Source of the DNA: Streptomyces sp. SID13031
GTDB lineage: Bacteria; Actinomycetota; Actinomycetes; Propionibacteriales; Kribbellaceae
Direction of reading: 5' to 3'
Assembly: GCF_010548305.1 (NCBI RefSeq)
Contig: NZ_JAAGLV010000007.1
Location: forward strand, 1 to 64,000
Length of the DNA stretch: 64,000 nucleotides
Below the pieces are notes generated by a model. That model ran no database searches, was not told where the DNA came from, and saw only the letters and a program-made list of their open reading frames with translations. A program made the translations under genes and the position numbers. Positions 25,646 to 34,625 of the stretch are shown piece after piece (position 1 is the stretch's first letter; every line of letters begins with the position of its first letter).

Positions 25646-26341
25646 TCAGGCTGGTTCGCCGCTGAGGCGTTCTATGAAGGTTCGGAGGGAGCGGCGCCAG
25701 CCGGCTGGTTGGGTGGGGTCCTCGTCGGCTATGGCGAGGCTGACCAGGTGCTGGGTCATTTCGAAGCCGGCTACGGCCTCGCGGAGGGCCGTGAGGGTTT
25801 CTTCCGGTACTGCGTGGCGGCCGTGGTCCGGTTCGTCGTGGTCCTGGCCGGCCGGGTGACTGACCCAGCTTGCGCCGAAGCTGTTCGGGACCAGGAGTTC
25901 CGGTACGAGTGATTCGTGCGAGAGGGACGCCAGGTCCTTGTTGCCGTTGTCGATGCTGAAGATCGTCGTACCGCGGCGGCGGACGTCGTCGATGCGCTCC
26001 AGCAACGTGTCGGCCGGCGTCTGCTCGGTGACGACCAGGAGCGACTCACCGCGACCCGCCTCGCGGAGGCGGTCGAGGCCGATGGACAGGTGTGGCGGCG
26101 CATCCGGCGGTGGCGCCCAGCGGACCAGGGACGGGCGGATGTCCTCGATGCCGGCGCGGTGCAGCTCGTCGTCCAGGTGGGCCGTGAGGTGCCACGGCTC
26201 GTCGTCGACGGGGCCGAACAGCATCAGGCCGCCCGTACGGGTGGTGAACCTGCGCAGCGAGTGGGCGAACGCGGTCGTCCGGCTGCCGAGCTCCGTCCCG
26301 GTCAGCATCTCGCGCAGGAGCGACGCCTTGGTGAGATCCAC
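25646..26341 (-). CDS. Hypothetical protein
   Basis: 231 residues starting MDLTKASLLREML. A central segment, 'GESLLVVTEQTPADTLLERI' followed by 'RRGTTIFSIDN', resembles a sugar-isomerase (SIS) or Rossmann-like core. The C-terminus has helical 'TLTALREAVAGFEMTQHLVS'. I cannot assign a family with confidence. It is in the same direction as the sigma-factor gene upstream (44 bases away). Confidence 0.6.
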   Translation of the reverse strand: MDLTKASLLREMLTGTELGSRTTAFAHSLRRFTTRTGGLMLFGPVDDEPWHLTAHLDDELHRAGIEDIRPSLVRWAPPPDAPPHLSIGLDRLREAGRGESLLVVTEQTPADTLLERIDDVRRRGTTIFSIDNGNKDLASLSHESLVPELLVPNSFGASWVSHPAGQDHDEPDHGRHAVPEETLTALREAVAGFEMTQHLVSLAIADEDPTQPAGWRRSLRTFIERLSGEPA

Positions 26342-26385
26342 CCTTCAAAACTGACACACCTGGGGCTCCGGCGCGACTCGGCGCC

Positions 26386-27618
26386 CTAGCTCAACCGGTC
26401 CGCCTTGGACTGGAGGTAGTTGCGTTCGGGGATCGACGTCGTCCGGCGGGCCGCCAGCAGGTAGCTCGCGCGGGCTCCGTCGAGGTCACCCGACATCTCC
26501 AGCAGATGCGCGCGAACCGCTTCGAGGCGGTGGTGTTCGGTGATCCGGTGGTCGGAATCGAGGGGCTCCAGCAGCACCAGCCCTTCCTTCGGCCCGGTCG
26601 CCATCGCCACCGCCACGGCGTGGTTGAGCGTCACCATCGGATTGTCGGAGATCTGTTCGAGCACCTGATAGAGCGCGACGATCTGCGGCCAATCGGTGTC
26701 CTCGGCCCGCTCGGCGGTTCCATGGACGGCGGCGATCGCGGCCTGCACCTGGTACGGCCCCAGCTGGGTGCGCGAGAGCGCCTCGGTGACCAGCGCCTCG
26801 CCTTCGACGATGGCGGCCCTGTTCCACAACGAGCGATCCTGCTCGGCCAGCGGAATCAGCCCGCCATCGGCAGCGGTCCGGGCCGGCCGCCGCGCGTCGG
26901 TGAGCAGCATCAACGCCAGCAACCCCGCGACCTCACCGTCGTCGGGCAGCAACCGGCGAACCCCACGCACCAACCGGATCGCCTCCGTCGTCAGCTCTGC
27001 GCTGTGCAACGAAGCCCCGGACGAGGCGGTGTAGCCCTCGTTGAAGATCAGATAGAGAACGTGCAGCACAGCGCCCATCCGGGCATCACGCTCAGCCTCG
27101 GGCGGCATCTCGAACGTACTGCCCGCCTGCTTGATACTCCGCTTGGCCCGCGAGATCCGCTGCGCCATCGTTGCCTCAGGCACCAAAAACCCGGCCGCGA
27201 TCTGCGCCGTGGTCAAACCGCCGACAGCCCTTAGGGTCAAGGCGATCTGCGATGCAGCCGACACCGCCGGATGGCAGCAAAGGAACAGCAATGTCAACGT
27301 GTCGTCCCGCCCACCCGGGTCATCGACATCGGGCGCCGAAGCGACGAACTCCTCCGGCGCCGCGAGATTGGCCGCGTTCTCCTCACGCCGCCGCCGCGCC
27401 GACTCGCTCCGGAGCAGGTCGGTCAACCGCCGCGAACCGACTCTGATCAGCCAGCCGCGCGGGTTGTCCGGAACGCCCTCCTCGGGCCACTGCTGGGCAG
27501 CCGCGAGCAGGGCCTCCTGCACAGCCTCCTCGGCCAGGTCGAAGTGCCCGTAGTGCCGGACGAGCGCGCTGAGCACCTGCGGCGTCTCCTCCCGCAGCAG
27601 GTGCTCGAAGTCGCTCAC
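26386..27618 (-). CDS. ECF sigma factor with C-terminal TPR-like extension (ECF42 type)
   Basis: 410 residues from GTG (VSDFEHLLREETPQ), overlapping the stop of the YCII gene as GTGA. Sigma region 2 (about 10-75: 'HFDLAEEAVQEALLAAAQQW') and region 4 (about 110-165: 'VGGLTTAQIAAGFLVPEATM') are followed by a 200-residue helical extension ('GPYQVQAAIAAVHG'). This architecture and the adjacent YCII/DGPF gene define the ECF42 group, whose long extension is known to matter for activity; there is no classic anti-sigma factor. Confidence 0.88.
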   Translation of the reverse strand: MSDFEHLLREETPQVLSALVRHYGHFDLAEEAVQEALLAAAQQWPEEGVPDNPRGWLIRVGSRRLTDLLRSESARRRREENAANLAAPEEFVASAPDVDDPGGRDDTLTLLFLCCHPAVSAASQIALTLRAVGGLTTAQIAAGFLVPEATMAQRISRAKRSIKQAGSTFEMPPEAERDARMGAVLHVLYLIFNEGYTASSGASLHSAELTTEAIRLVRGVRRLLPDDGEVAGLLALMLLTDARRPARTAADGGLIPLAEQDRSLWNRAAIVEGEALVTEALSRTQLGPYQVQAAIAAVHGTAERAEDTDWPQIVALYQVLEQISDNPMVTLNHAVAVAMATGPKEGLVLLEPLDSDHRITEHHRLEAVRAHLLEMSGDLDGARASYLLAARRTTSIPERNYLQSKADRLS

Positions 27619-27977
27619 ATCTCCAGCCCGGAGCTGTCCATCACAGGTCGCACCTCCACGGCGAGGTACTTCGCGTCCGGCATCCGGGCGGCGTAGTCGA
27701 TCGCCTCGTCGATGTTGTCGCACTCCACCAGGTAGAAGCCGGCCAGGTGTTCCTTGGCTTCGGCGTACGGGCCGTCGGTGGTCGTCCGGGTGTCGTCGCG
27801 GACGGAGACGGTCCTGGTGGTGATCGGATCGGCGAGTCCGGCGGCGCTGACCAGCATGCCCTGCTCGGTCAGCTCCTGCATCAGCTCGGCGTGCGACCGG
27901 GCCAGGCCCTCGCGCTGCTCGGCCGACAGTCCGGCCCAGCTCTCCTCATTGCTGTAGATCAGCAGCATGTACTTCAC
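27615..27977 (-). CDS. YCII (DGPF) family protein
   Basis: 120 residues from GTG (VKYMLLIYSNEESW) with AGGA 8 bases upstream. It has the 'TTDGPYAEAKEHLAGFYLVE' core with the DGPF-like motif. YCII proteins are small dimeric alpha/beta-barrel proteins of unclear chemistry that are encoded beside ECF42 sigma factors and are thought to take part in their signalling or to be their targets. Longer readings to 28121 lack family similarity. Confidence 0.88.
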   Translation of the reverse strand: MKYMLLIYSNEESWAGLSAEQREGLARSHAELMQELTEQGMLVSAAGLADPITTRTVSVRDDTRTTTDGPYAEAKEHLAGFYLVECDNIDEAIDYAARMPDAKYLAVEVRPVMDSSGLEM

Positions 27978-28165
27978 AGGCACCATCCTGACGGGTCGCA
28001 GAGGTCCCGGTGACCCCCTCTCACCCGGTACGTCGTAGCAACCCGCCGTGATTTCGACATGGCGACGAGCGAGATCTCCAGAATGTCGAGTCCCTGATCT
28101 GGGGTCCGACGTACTGGGCAAGTGACGCTCAGCCCGGGCGTCCGCAGTACCGGAGGCCCTGCATC

Positions 28166-29587
28166 ATGGAGAACGGCAGCATGGAAACCAACCCCGATCC
28201 GAAGCGGTGGTTCGCTCTCGCCCTGCTCTGCCTGGTGGGGTTCATGATCATCCTGGACGCGTCGATCGTTCTCGTCGCGGTGCCGTCGATCGGGCGCGAG
28301 CTGACCTTCTCCACCGGCGGGGTGCAGTGGGTACCCAGCGGATACGCGCTGATGTTCGGCGGTCTATTGCTCCTCGGTGGCCGCGTGTCGGACCTCCTGG
28401 GCCGGCGGCGCGTACTGGTCGCAGGGCTGCTCTTGTTCGCGGCCTCCTCGCTGCTGTGCGGGTTCGCCTGGTCAGGGGATGCACTGGTGTTCGCCCGCGG
28501 CCTCCAGGGGATCGCTGCCGCAGTACTGGCTCCTAGTGCGCTCTCCATCGTGATGACGACGTTCCCCGACGGTGCTGAGCGGAACAAGGCGCTGGGGATC
28601 TGGGGAGCGACCAGCGGAGTCGGCGGTACTGCAGGCTCACTCGTCGGCGGCCCGGTGACGGATGGGCTCGGCTGGCAGTGGATCTTCTTCATCAACGTGC
28701 CCGTATGCCTGCTGGTGGTCGCGCTGGCGCCGGTACTCCTCAAGGACAGCCGTGGACCCGGGAGACGCGGTTTCGACCTGGCCGGCGCCGTCACGGTGAC
28801 CGCTGCGCTGATCGTTCTCGTCTACGCCGTGATCGAGGCGCCCACCTCATCGGCCGGGCGGACCACGTTGCTCGCACTCGCGTCCGCGGCCCTCTTCGCG
28901 TTGTTCGTGCTGGTGGAGAAGCGGTCGGCGGCACCACTCGTCCCGTTGCGGATCTTCCGGTCGCGCGCGGTGGTCGGTGGCAACCTGATCGGGATGACGT
29001 GGGGGCTGGCGGCCTTCGGGTTGAACTTCGTCTACACGCAGTACGCCCAACTGGCGCTGGGGGCATCGGCGATCCGGTACGGGCTGATGTCGTCCGTTCT
29101 CGCGGCGGCGGCCGTCGGCGGATCGATCGTCGGGCAGAACCTGGTCACCCGGATCGGGCCGCGCCCAGTGGCTGCCGGCTCGCTGACCCTGGCCGGGATC
29201 GGGAGCACGGTGATGAGCCTGCTCTCGGTCTCCTCCGGGTACTTCGAAGTGGCGTTCTGGGGGCTGACCATCTTCGGCGCCGGACTCGGCGCCGGGTCCG
29301 TGGCCGGGTCGATCGCGGCGCTGAGCGAGGTCGCCGAGAAGGACTCCGGCGTCGCGTCGGGGCTGCAGAACGCGTCGTTCCAGATCGGTGGCGCGGTGGG
29401 GATCGCGATCCTGTCCGCGGTAGCGATCGGGAACACGAACGGATTGACGCCGGCCGCGCTCGTCTCGGGCTACCGGGTCGCGTTCGCGGCGTGCTGGGCG
29501 TTCATCGCGGTCGGTCTGGTCGGCACCAGCCTGCTGGTCGGCAAGAAGCGCGCGGCAGCCCGCGAAGCAGTAGCCCTCGGCGCCTGA
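28166..29587 (+). CDS. MFS multidrug exporter, DHA2 (14-TM) family
   Basis: 473 residues. The first helix reads 'LALLCLVGFMIILDASIVLV' with the DHA2-type D after 'IIL', followed by motif A 'GGRVSDLLGRRRVLVAG' and motif C-like 'LGIWGATSGVGGTAGSLVGG'. About 14 transmembrane helices are visible. Such proteins export drugs or dyes by proton antiport. It is divergent from the ECF42/YCII pair and may be part of its regulon. Confidence 0.88.
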   Translation: MENGSMETNPDPKRWFALALLCLVGFMIILDASIVLVAVPSIGRELTFSTGGVQWVPSGYALMFGGLLLLGGRVSDLLGRRRVLVAGLLLFAASSLLCGFAWSGDALVFARGLQGIAAAVLAPSALSIVMTTFPDGAERNKALGIWGATSGVGGTAGSLVGGPVTDGLGWQWIFFINVPVCLLVVALAPVLLKDSRGPGRRGFDLAGAVTVTAALIVLVYAVIEAPTSSAGRTTLLALASAALFALFVLVEKRSAAPLVPLRIFRSRAVVGGNLIGMTWGLAAFGLNFVYTQYAQLALGASAIRYGLMSSVLAAAAVGGSIVGQNLVTRIGPRPVAAGSLTLAGIGSTVMSLLSVSSGYFEVAFWGLTIFGAGLGAGSVAGSIAALSEVAEKDSGVASGLQNASFQIGGAVGIAILSAVAIGNTNGLTPAALVSGYRVAFAACWAFIAVGLVGTSLLVGKKRAAAREAVALGA

Positions 29588-29637
29588 GCAAGGGAGTGGG
29601 GTGGCGCAACGGCGAGGGTTGGTGGGTTGGGGTGGGC

Positions 29638-29979
29638 TTAGGTGCTGAGGACGGTGGGGCGGAGCTCGACTCGGTCGCCGACGAGAGTCGAGACCCGACC
29701 GGCCACCTGTTGGGCGCGCTCGTCGTCGGCGACGTCGACCAGGAAGAAGCCCGCGAGCTGCTCCTTGGCTTCGCCGAACGGCCCATCGGTGATCACCCGG
29801 ACGCCGTCGCGGATCTGGACCACCCGGCCCTCGCCCGGGAAGTCGAGCCCCTCGGAGCTGACCAGCTCGCCGGTGCCGGCCAGCTCGTCCTTGAGCTTCG
29901 TCAGCTCACGCGTCACCTGGAGATCCGCTGGGGATCCGGTCAAGGTGTCGTCGCCGTAGATCAGTACGAGGTACTTCAT
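29638..29979 (-). CDS. YCII (DGPF) family protein, second copy
   Basis: 113 residues starting MKYLVLIYGDDT, with 'VRVITDGPFGEAKEQLAGFF' carrying the exact DGPF motif. It is related to the YCII protein beside the ECF42 gene but stands alone, convergent with the MFS gene. The two YCII genes flank the exporter, suggesting one functional group. Confidence 0.88.
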   Translation of the reverse strand: MKYLVLIYGDDTLTGSPADLQVTRELTKLKDELAGTGELVSSEGLDFPGEGRVVQIRDGVRVITDGPFGEAKEQLAGFFLVDVADDERAQQVAGRVSTLVGDRVELRPTVLST

Positions 29980-30008
29980 ACCGCCGGATCGTAACCACCC
30001 GGACCGAC

Positions 30009-30042
30009 AGAACCCCGCGAGCCCGAGAGCTCGCGGGGTTCT
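30009..30042. terminator. Strong hairpin terminator
   Basis: AGAACCCCGCGAG and CTCGCGGGGTTCT form a perfect 13-bp stem with an 8-base loop, lying between two minus-strand genes (after the 51-residue membrane protein). Confidence 0.65.
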
Positions 30043-30057
30043 GGTTACTTCGGCCGA

Positions 30058-30213
30058 TCAGAACCAGTGGCGTCGTCCCCCGACAGCGCGACCGGTCGAT
30101 CCCAGCAGGAACAACACTGCTCCGACGATGAGCAAGATGATGCCGATCGTCCACAGGATCGGGACACTCAACAAGAATCCCAGTAACAACAGGACCAGAC
30201 CGAGGATGAGCAT
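30058..30213 (-). CDS. Tiny two-helix membrane protein (DUF6131-like)
   Basis: 51 residues starting MLILGLVLLLLGFLL. Two hydrophobic helices (2-20 and 24-41) are separated by a short turn, and the C-terminus is Arg/His-rich (GGRRHWF). Very similar short proteins are widespread in actinobacteria. A GGGAGG-like ribosome site precedes the ATG, and a strong terminator follows. Role unknown. Confidence 0.8.
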   Translation of the reverse strand: MLILGLVLLLLGFLLSVPILWTIGIILLIVGAVLFLLGSTGRAVGGRRHWF

Positions 30214-30308
30214 GAAGCCTCCCTTATCTCCTCAGGCCGCCAGGCGGGGGTTGGCGGCACCAACACCTGGTGCCCACCCGTAATCCCCGCTAATCGGACG
30301 GATCGGAG

Positions 30309-31088
30309 TCAGCCTCGCCAGGGGAACCGCGGCGGACGCTTGGCCTGGAAGGCGGTGATGCCTTCGACCAGCTCGCCACTGGCGATCGTCTCCTGGTACC
30401 GCCGGAAGGCGAGCGGATCCGCGTCGGTCTCGGCGAGGAGCGCGTTGACGGTCTCCTTCGCCGAGCGGATGGTCAACTGCGAGCGCGAGACCAGCGTCGC
30501 GGCGAAGTCGGCCGCTCCTTCGTCGAGCGCATCCTCAGCAAAGACCCGATCGACCAGACCCTTCGCGTACGCCTCCTCGGCGGTCAGCAGCTCACCACTG
30601 AAGAGCAGGTACTTCGTGGTCGCGGGCCCGACCAGATCGAGCAGCACCTTGATCGCGGCCGGCGGGTAGACCACTCCGATCCGCGCCGGCGTCACCCCGT
30701 ACGTCGAACCGCTCGCCGCGAACCGAAAGTCGCAGTTGGCAGCGATCTCGAGGCCGCCGCCGATGCAGTGCCCGCGGACCACCGCGATCGTCGGCTTCGG
30801 GAACTCGCGCAGAGCGGCCTGGGCGCGCAGATTGTGCGCGCGGAGCTCCGCCATCGGATCGGCCGGGTCGGCGCCGGAGACGAGTTCACCGATGTCGGCG
30901 CCCGCTGAGAAGCTCGGGCCGGCGCCGGTGACCAGGAGGACCTCGACCGACGGATCCGCGGCCAGCTCCGCCAGCAGCCCCGGCAGTGCCTCCCACATCG
31001 CCCGAGTGAGTGCGTTCCGTTTGGGTACCCGGTCGATCACGAGCCGGGCCACCGTACCGGTCTCGACACTGAACCCGAGGTCGTCCAT
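30309..31088 (-). CDS. Enoyl-CoA hydratase/isomerase family protein
   Basis: 259 residues of the crotonase fold. The oxyanion-hole motifs are 'SFSAGADIGEL' (about 62-72) and 'VRGHCIGGGLEIAANCDFRF' (about 107-126). The second catalytic Glu position is less clear: the loop reads 'GVTPARIGVVYPPAA', with no Glu where hydratases have one, so it may be an isomerase or another crotonase. The natural substrate is not predictable. Single gene. Confidence 0.88.
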   Translation of the reverse strand: MDDLGFSVETGTVARLVIDRVPKRNALTRAMWEALPGLLAELAADPSVEVLLVTGAGPSFSAGADIGELVSGADPADPMAELRAHNLRAQAALREFPKPTIAVVRGHCIGGGLEIAANCDFRFAASGSTYGVTPARIGVVYPPAAIKVLLDLVGPATTKYLLFSGELLTAEEAYAKGLVDRVFAEDALDEGAADFAATLVSRSQLTIRSAKETVNALLAETDADPLAFRRYQETIASGELVEGITAFQAKRPPRFPWRG

Positions 31089-31260
31089 AACGCGCAGTCA
31101 AGCAGAGACCACCGCCCGGCGCCGCAGGGAAAATCACATCGCTGAGCGTGCGCCATGTTCGCAATTCGTTAAAACTCCGCGCCGGTTGGTGGACTCGTCA
31201 GGAAGTGTGCTTCACTCCTCCAGTCGATAACGTTTTGATCTCGACCGATTGGGTGAAGCA

Positions 31261-32229
31261 GTGGCTGAAGGACGGCATAGACAGGCGCGGCACCGTCAAC
31301 CGCGCCCGAAGGTGATCGGCCCAGGCATCGTGAAGGTTGCGATCCCCGGTGCCGCGGTGGCGCTCCTGGCCACCGGATCCGCAGTCGCATTTCCCGACGA
31401 AGCCCCGAAGCAGGATGTACCTACCGCCAGCTCGTCCCTGCAGCTGAAGCGTGAGGTACCGACCAGCCGGGACGCTCTTCGTCCGTCGCTCGACCTGGCT
31501 CCGACCACGGCGCCGAAGGCGAAGACCACGCCGGGTGCGAAGCACCTGAAGAAGCAGGCTCCGATCCCGAAGCCGTCGTCGGTCAAGACGCGGGCGGCCG
31601 AGAGCGTGAAGACGGTCCTGCCGCCGAAGATCACCGGCAGCAAGTTCACCACCACCGATGTGAACGTGTGGTCCACTCCCGTCACCGGCACCCTGCTCAC
31701 GGTCCTGGAGAAGGGCAGCAAGGTCTCCGTCACCGGCAAGGTCGACGGCATCTGGGCCGAGATCGTCCAGAGCGGCGTCTCCCGCTGGGTCAAGGCGCAG
31801 TACCTGGCCGCGACCAAGCCCGTGGAGGGGGCCGTCGAAGGCACCGCGTCGCAGGCAGCCTGCAAGTCCGGCTCCAGCGTCGAGGAAGGCCTCACGGCGG
31901 ACGCCATCCGCGTCCACCGCGCGATCTGCAACCTGTTCCCCTCCGTCACCTCGTACGGCGGTCTGCGCAGCGGCGACAGCGGCAGCGAGCACTCCAGCGG
32001 CCGCGCACTCGACATCATGGTCAGCGGTCAGACCGGCCAGGAGATCGCCGACTGGCTCCGGGCCAACCGCAAGGCCATGGGCGTCAGCGAACTGATCTGG
32101 GAGCAGCACATCTGGACGGTCCAGCGCAGCAGCGAAGGCTGGCGCGCGATGGAGGACCGTGGTGGCACCACGGCCAACCACTACGACCACGTGCACGTCA
32201 GCGTCTACGGCAACTCCGGCACCGCCTGA
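31261..32229 (+). CDS. Exported SH3-like protein with peptidase-M15-like C-terminal domain
   Basis: About 322 residues. After a basic N-terminus a single hydrophobic segment (VKVAIPGAAVALLATGSAVA) acts as signal or anchor. A Lys/Pro/Thr-rich linker follows, then a bacterial SH3-like domain (about 125-185, 'VNVWSTPVTGTLLTVLEKGS'). The C-terminal domain (about 215-318) has 'SEHSSGRALDIMV' and 'HYDHVHVSVY', the metal-binding pattern of D,D-carboxypeptidase-like (VanY/ARB_07466) domains. It probably acts on or binds peptidoglycan. GTG at 31261 preferred; TTG at 31249 possible. Confidence 0.8.
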   Translation: MAEGRHRQARHRQPRPKVIGPGIVKVAIPGAAVALLATGSAVAFPDEAPKQDVPTASSSLQLKREVPTSRDALRPSLDLAPTTAPKAKTTPGAKHLKKQAPIPKPSSVKTRAAESVKTVLPPKITGSKFTTTDVNVWSTPVTGTLLTVLEKGSKVSVTGKVDGIWAEIVQSGVSRWVKAQYLAATKPVEGAVEGTASQAACKSGSSVEEGLTADAIRVHRAICNLFPSVTSYGGLRSGDSGSEHSSGRALDIMVSGQTGQEIADWLRANRKAMGVSELIWEQHIWTVQRSSEGWRAMEDRGGTTANHYDHVHVSVYGNSGTA

Positions 32230-32240
32230 TCAACGCGTTC

Positions 32241-32278
32241 GAAGGCCCGGCTCCTCCTCCTTGGAGAGCCGGGCCTTC
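32241..32278. terminator. Bidirectional terminator between convergent genes
   Basis: GAAGGCCCGGCTC and GAGCCGGGCCTTC form a perfect 13-bp stem with a 12-base loop, between the exported SH3-like gene and the oxidase gene. Confidence 0.7.
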
Positions 32279-32285
32279 TGCGTTG

Positions 32286-33572
32286 TCAGGGTTCGAGGTT
32301 GTGGTTCAGGTGGAAGAAGTTGTCCGGGTCATAGGCACGCTTGACCGCGCGCAGGCGGGTCAGGTCGGCTTCGCAGTACGCCGAGGCCGCGCGCGACGGG
32401 TCGGCCAGGAAGTTGAGGAAGGTGCGACCGGTGTTCCGCAGTACGGGCTCCAGGTCGGGGACCTCCTGGTCGATGATCAGCGAGTACGTCGCCTCGCGGT
32501 GGCCGACCGGGCCCGCGCCGGGGCCGGGGTGAGCCATCGCGCCGCCCCAGTGGCGGATCTCCACGGTCGCGCTGGGCAGCTCGGCCAGCGCGTCGAGTAG
32601 ATCGTCCGGGAGCGTGTCGAGCAGGTCCAGGTAGCGGGCCGGGGTACCGCCCATCGCGGACTCGCCGTACGGGGTCGTCTTGAGTTCCCCGGCCAGGACC
32701 GGGCCGGCCTCCTCGAACAGGGGCTTCAGGAGGTGCTCGGCGAGTTCGGCCTCACCGGAGTACGAGGCCTTGATCGCGAGAGCGCGGGTTCCCTCGGGCG
32801 TGCGGGTGAGCACGATGGCGGTGCTCAGCTCGTTGGGGATGGTGGCTGACCAGTCGCGATAGAACTTGAGCGTCTCGGCCGCGTTGTCGACGCCGAAGTA
32901 CACGATGCCGGAGTGGACCTGCGGAACGGAGTACAGGCGGAACTCGAGTGAGGTGACGATGCCGAAGTTGCCGCTGCCGCCGCGGATCGCCCAGAACAGC
33001 TCGGGGTGCTCGTCGGCGCTCGCGGTGACCACGCGGCCGTCCGCGGTGACGACCTCGGCACGGATCACGCTGTCAGCCGCGAACCCGTACTTCCGAGCGA
33101 GCCAGCCGACGCCTCCGCCGAGCGTGTAGCCGGTGACCCCGACGTCCCGTGAGGACCCTGCGAGCGGCGCCAGCCCGAACTGCCCGGCCGCGTCGATCAC
33201 TGCGCCCCAGCGGGTACCCGGGCCGACCTTGGCGATCTTGCGCTGCGGATCGACCAGCACGGCCGTCATCGCAGAGGTCTTGAGCAGGATGCCCCCATCG
33301 GCCGGCACTCGAGTCCCATGCCCAGTCGCCTGTACTGCGAGCGGCAGCCCGAGTTGCCGGGCAGCACGTACTGCCCGCTGTACGTCCGACCTGCTGCACG
33401 CCTCGGCAACCACCAACGGCCGCGAGTCGAACGTCGGTACCACCGACTGCCGCAGTACGTCGTACTCGGCGTCGCCCGGCCGGTGAACCGCTCCTTGGAA
33501 CCCAGCGCCGAGAAGGCTCGCAACAACGTCGCTACCGCTCGTCTCTGCCGTGAAGATCGTCTGCGTGCTCAT
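32286..33572 (-). CDS. FAD-binding oxidoreductase, berberine-bridge-enzyme-like
   Basis: 428 residues starting MSTQTIFTAE after GGGAG. The N-terminal FAD_binding_4 domain has 'LPLAVQATGHGTRVPAD', with the His that can bind FAD covalently, and 'GYTLGGGVGWLARKYG'. The C-terminal BBE motif is 'YDPDNFFHLNHNLEP'. Family members oxidise sugars, alcohols or secondary metabolites with O2. The second covalent Cys of bicovalent enzymes is not evident. No signal peptide is seen. Confidence 0.88.
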   Translation of the reverse strand: MSTQTIFTAETSGSDVVASLLGAGFQGAVHRPGDAEYDVLRQSVVPTFDSRPLVVAEACSRSDVQRAVRAARQLGLPLAVQATGHGTRVPADGGILLKTSAMTAVLVDPQRKIAKVGPGTRWGAVIDAAGQFGLAPLAGSSRDVGVTGYTLGGGVGWLARKYGFAADSVIRAEVVTADGRVVTASADEHPELFWAIRGGSGNFGIVTSLEFRLYSVPQVHSGIVYFGVDNAAETLKFYRDWSATIPNELSTAIVLTRTPEGTRALAIKASYSGEAELAEHLLKPLFEEAGPVLAGELKTTPYGESAMGGTPARYLDLLDTLPDDLLDALAELPSATVEIRHWGGAMAHPGPGAGPVGHREATYSLIIDQEVPDLEPVLRNTGRTFLNFLADPSRAASAYCEADLTRLRAVKRAYDPDNFFHLNHNLEP

Positions 33573-33659
33573 CGTGCCGCTCCCTCGCGTGTGCCTGCCT
33601 CTTATCCACACGTCGAAGCGGATCGGCTCAGATAGACACGACCCTTGGAACTATTTCGG

Positions 33660-34532
33660 TCAGACCGGGATCGGGAGGGATTTGAGGCGGGAGAGGTCGG
33701 CGAGGATGTTGATCTCGGTGATCCTGCCGTTGTGGACGGCGACGCCCATGACGCCCACCAGGGTGTCGCCGACGACGGTGATCATGCCGGGGTAGCCGTT
33801 GACGAGGGCTGGGCGGGTGTTCGGGGCCAGGCGGGTGAAGGTGAGTGCTTGTTCGACGACGGCCAGGGCGCCGCGGACCAGCTTGGTCACGGCGGGGCCG
33901 TTGGCTTGCGTAGTACCGGCGTCTGCCCGGAGGACGACGTCGGGGTCGAGGATGGACAGCAATGCCTCGAAGTCGCCGCTGCGGGAGGCGGCGATGAACG
34001 CGTCGACGACCTCGCGCTGACGGTTCACGTCGTTGTCGGCGACCGGGGCGCCCTGGACGCGGCGGCGGGCGCGCGAGGCGAGCTGCCGGGCGGCTGCCGG
34101 GGTCTTGCCGACGATCTCGGCGACCTCGTCGAAGCTCAACCCGAACATGTCGTGCAGCACGAAGGCGAGCCGCTCGGCCGGCGACAGTTTGTCCAGGACG
34201 ACCATCATCGCCAGCCCGACCGCGTCGGCCTGAGCTGCCTCTTCCGCGGGGTCGAGTGGGCTCAAAATCGGATCGGGTACGAACACGTCGAGGGGGTCCT
34301 CGCGGCGTGACTTGCGGCTGCGCAGCTGGTCGAGGCAGACCCGCGACACCACGGTCGTCAGCCAGCCGGCGAGGTTCTGGATCTCGCTCACGTCGGACCG
34401 GCTCAGCCGCAGCCAGGCCTCCTGGACGGCATCCTCGGCCTCGCTGACCGAACCGAGCATCCGGTACGCCACCGACCGCAGCTGGGTGCGATTCTCCTCG
34501 AACTTGCCGGCCAGTTGGTCAAAGTCGTCCAC
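33660..34532 (-). CDS. ECF sigma factor, SigJ/ECF41-like with SnoaL-like C-terminus
   Basis: 290 residues. Region 2 (about 8-75: 'AYRMLGSVSEAEDAVQEAWL') and region 4 (about 110-165: 'LSFDEVAEIVGKTPAAARQL') are followed by an NTF2/SnoaL-like domain (about 175-285: 'RSGDFEALLSILDPDVVLRA'). In the ECF41 group this fused domain replaces an anti-sigma factor. It is divergent from the GH16-like gene and upstream of the BBE oxidase in the same direction, so the oxidase is a possible target. Confidence 0.88.
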   Translation of the reverse strand: MDDFDQLAGKFEENRTQLRSVAYRMLGSVSEAEDAVQEAWLRLSRSDVSEIQNLAGWLTTVVSRVCLDQLRSRKSRREDPLDVFVPDPILSPLDPAEEAAQADAVGLAMMVVLDKLSPAERLAFVLHDMFGLSFDEVAEIVGKTPAAARQLASRARRRVQGAPVADNDVNRQREVVDAFIAASRSGDFEALLSILDPDVVLRADAGTTQANGPAVTKLVRGALAVVEQALTFTRLAPNTRPALVNGYPGMITVVGDTLVGVMGVAVHNGRITEINILADLSRLKSLPIPV

Positions 34533-34625
34533 AGGTCACAATCTCCCGTCGCGGTCCGTCAACACCTTGACGGTCGGAAGGCCCATCATGTGACAACCGG
34601 CCCGCGTCCGCTGATCATTACCGCC

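Noticed and set aside
31089..31260. ydaO-type (c-di-AMP) riboswitch before the SH3-like wall protein
   Set aside because: Such leaders are common before wall hydrolases in actinobacteria, but I could not find the conserved GGG and GAA elements in the 160-base leader.
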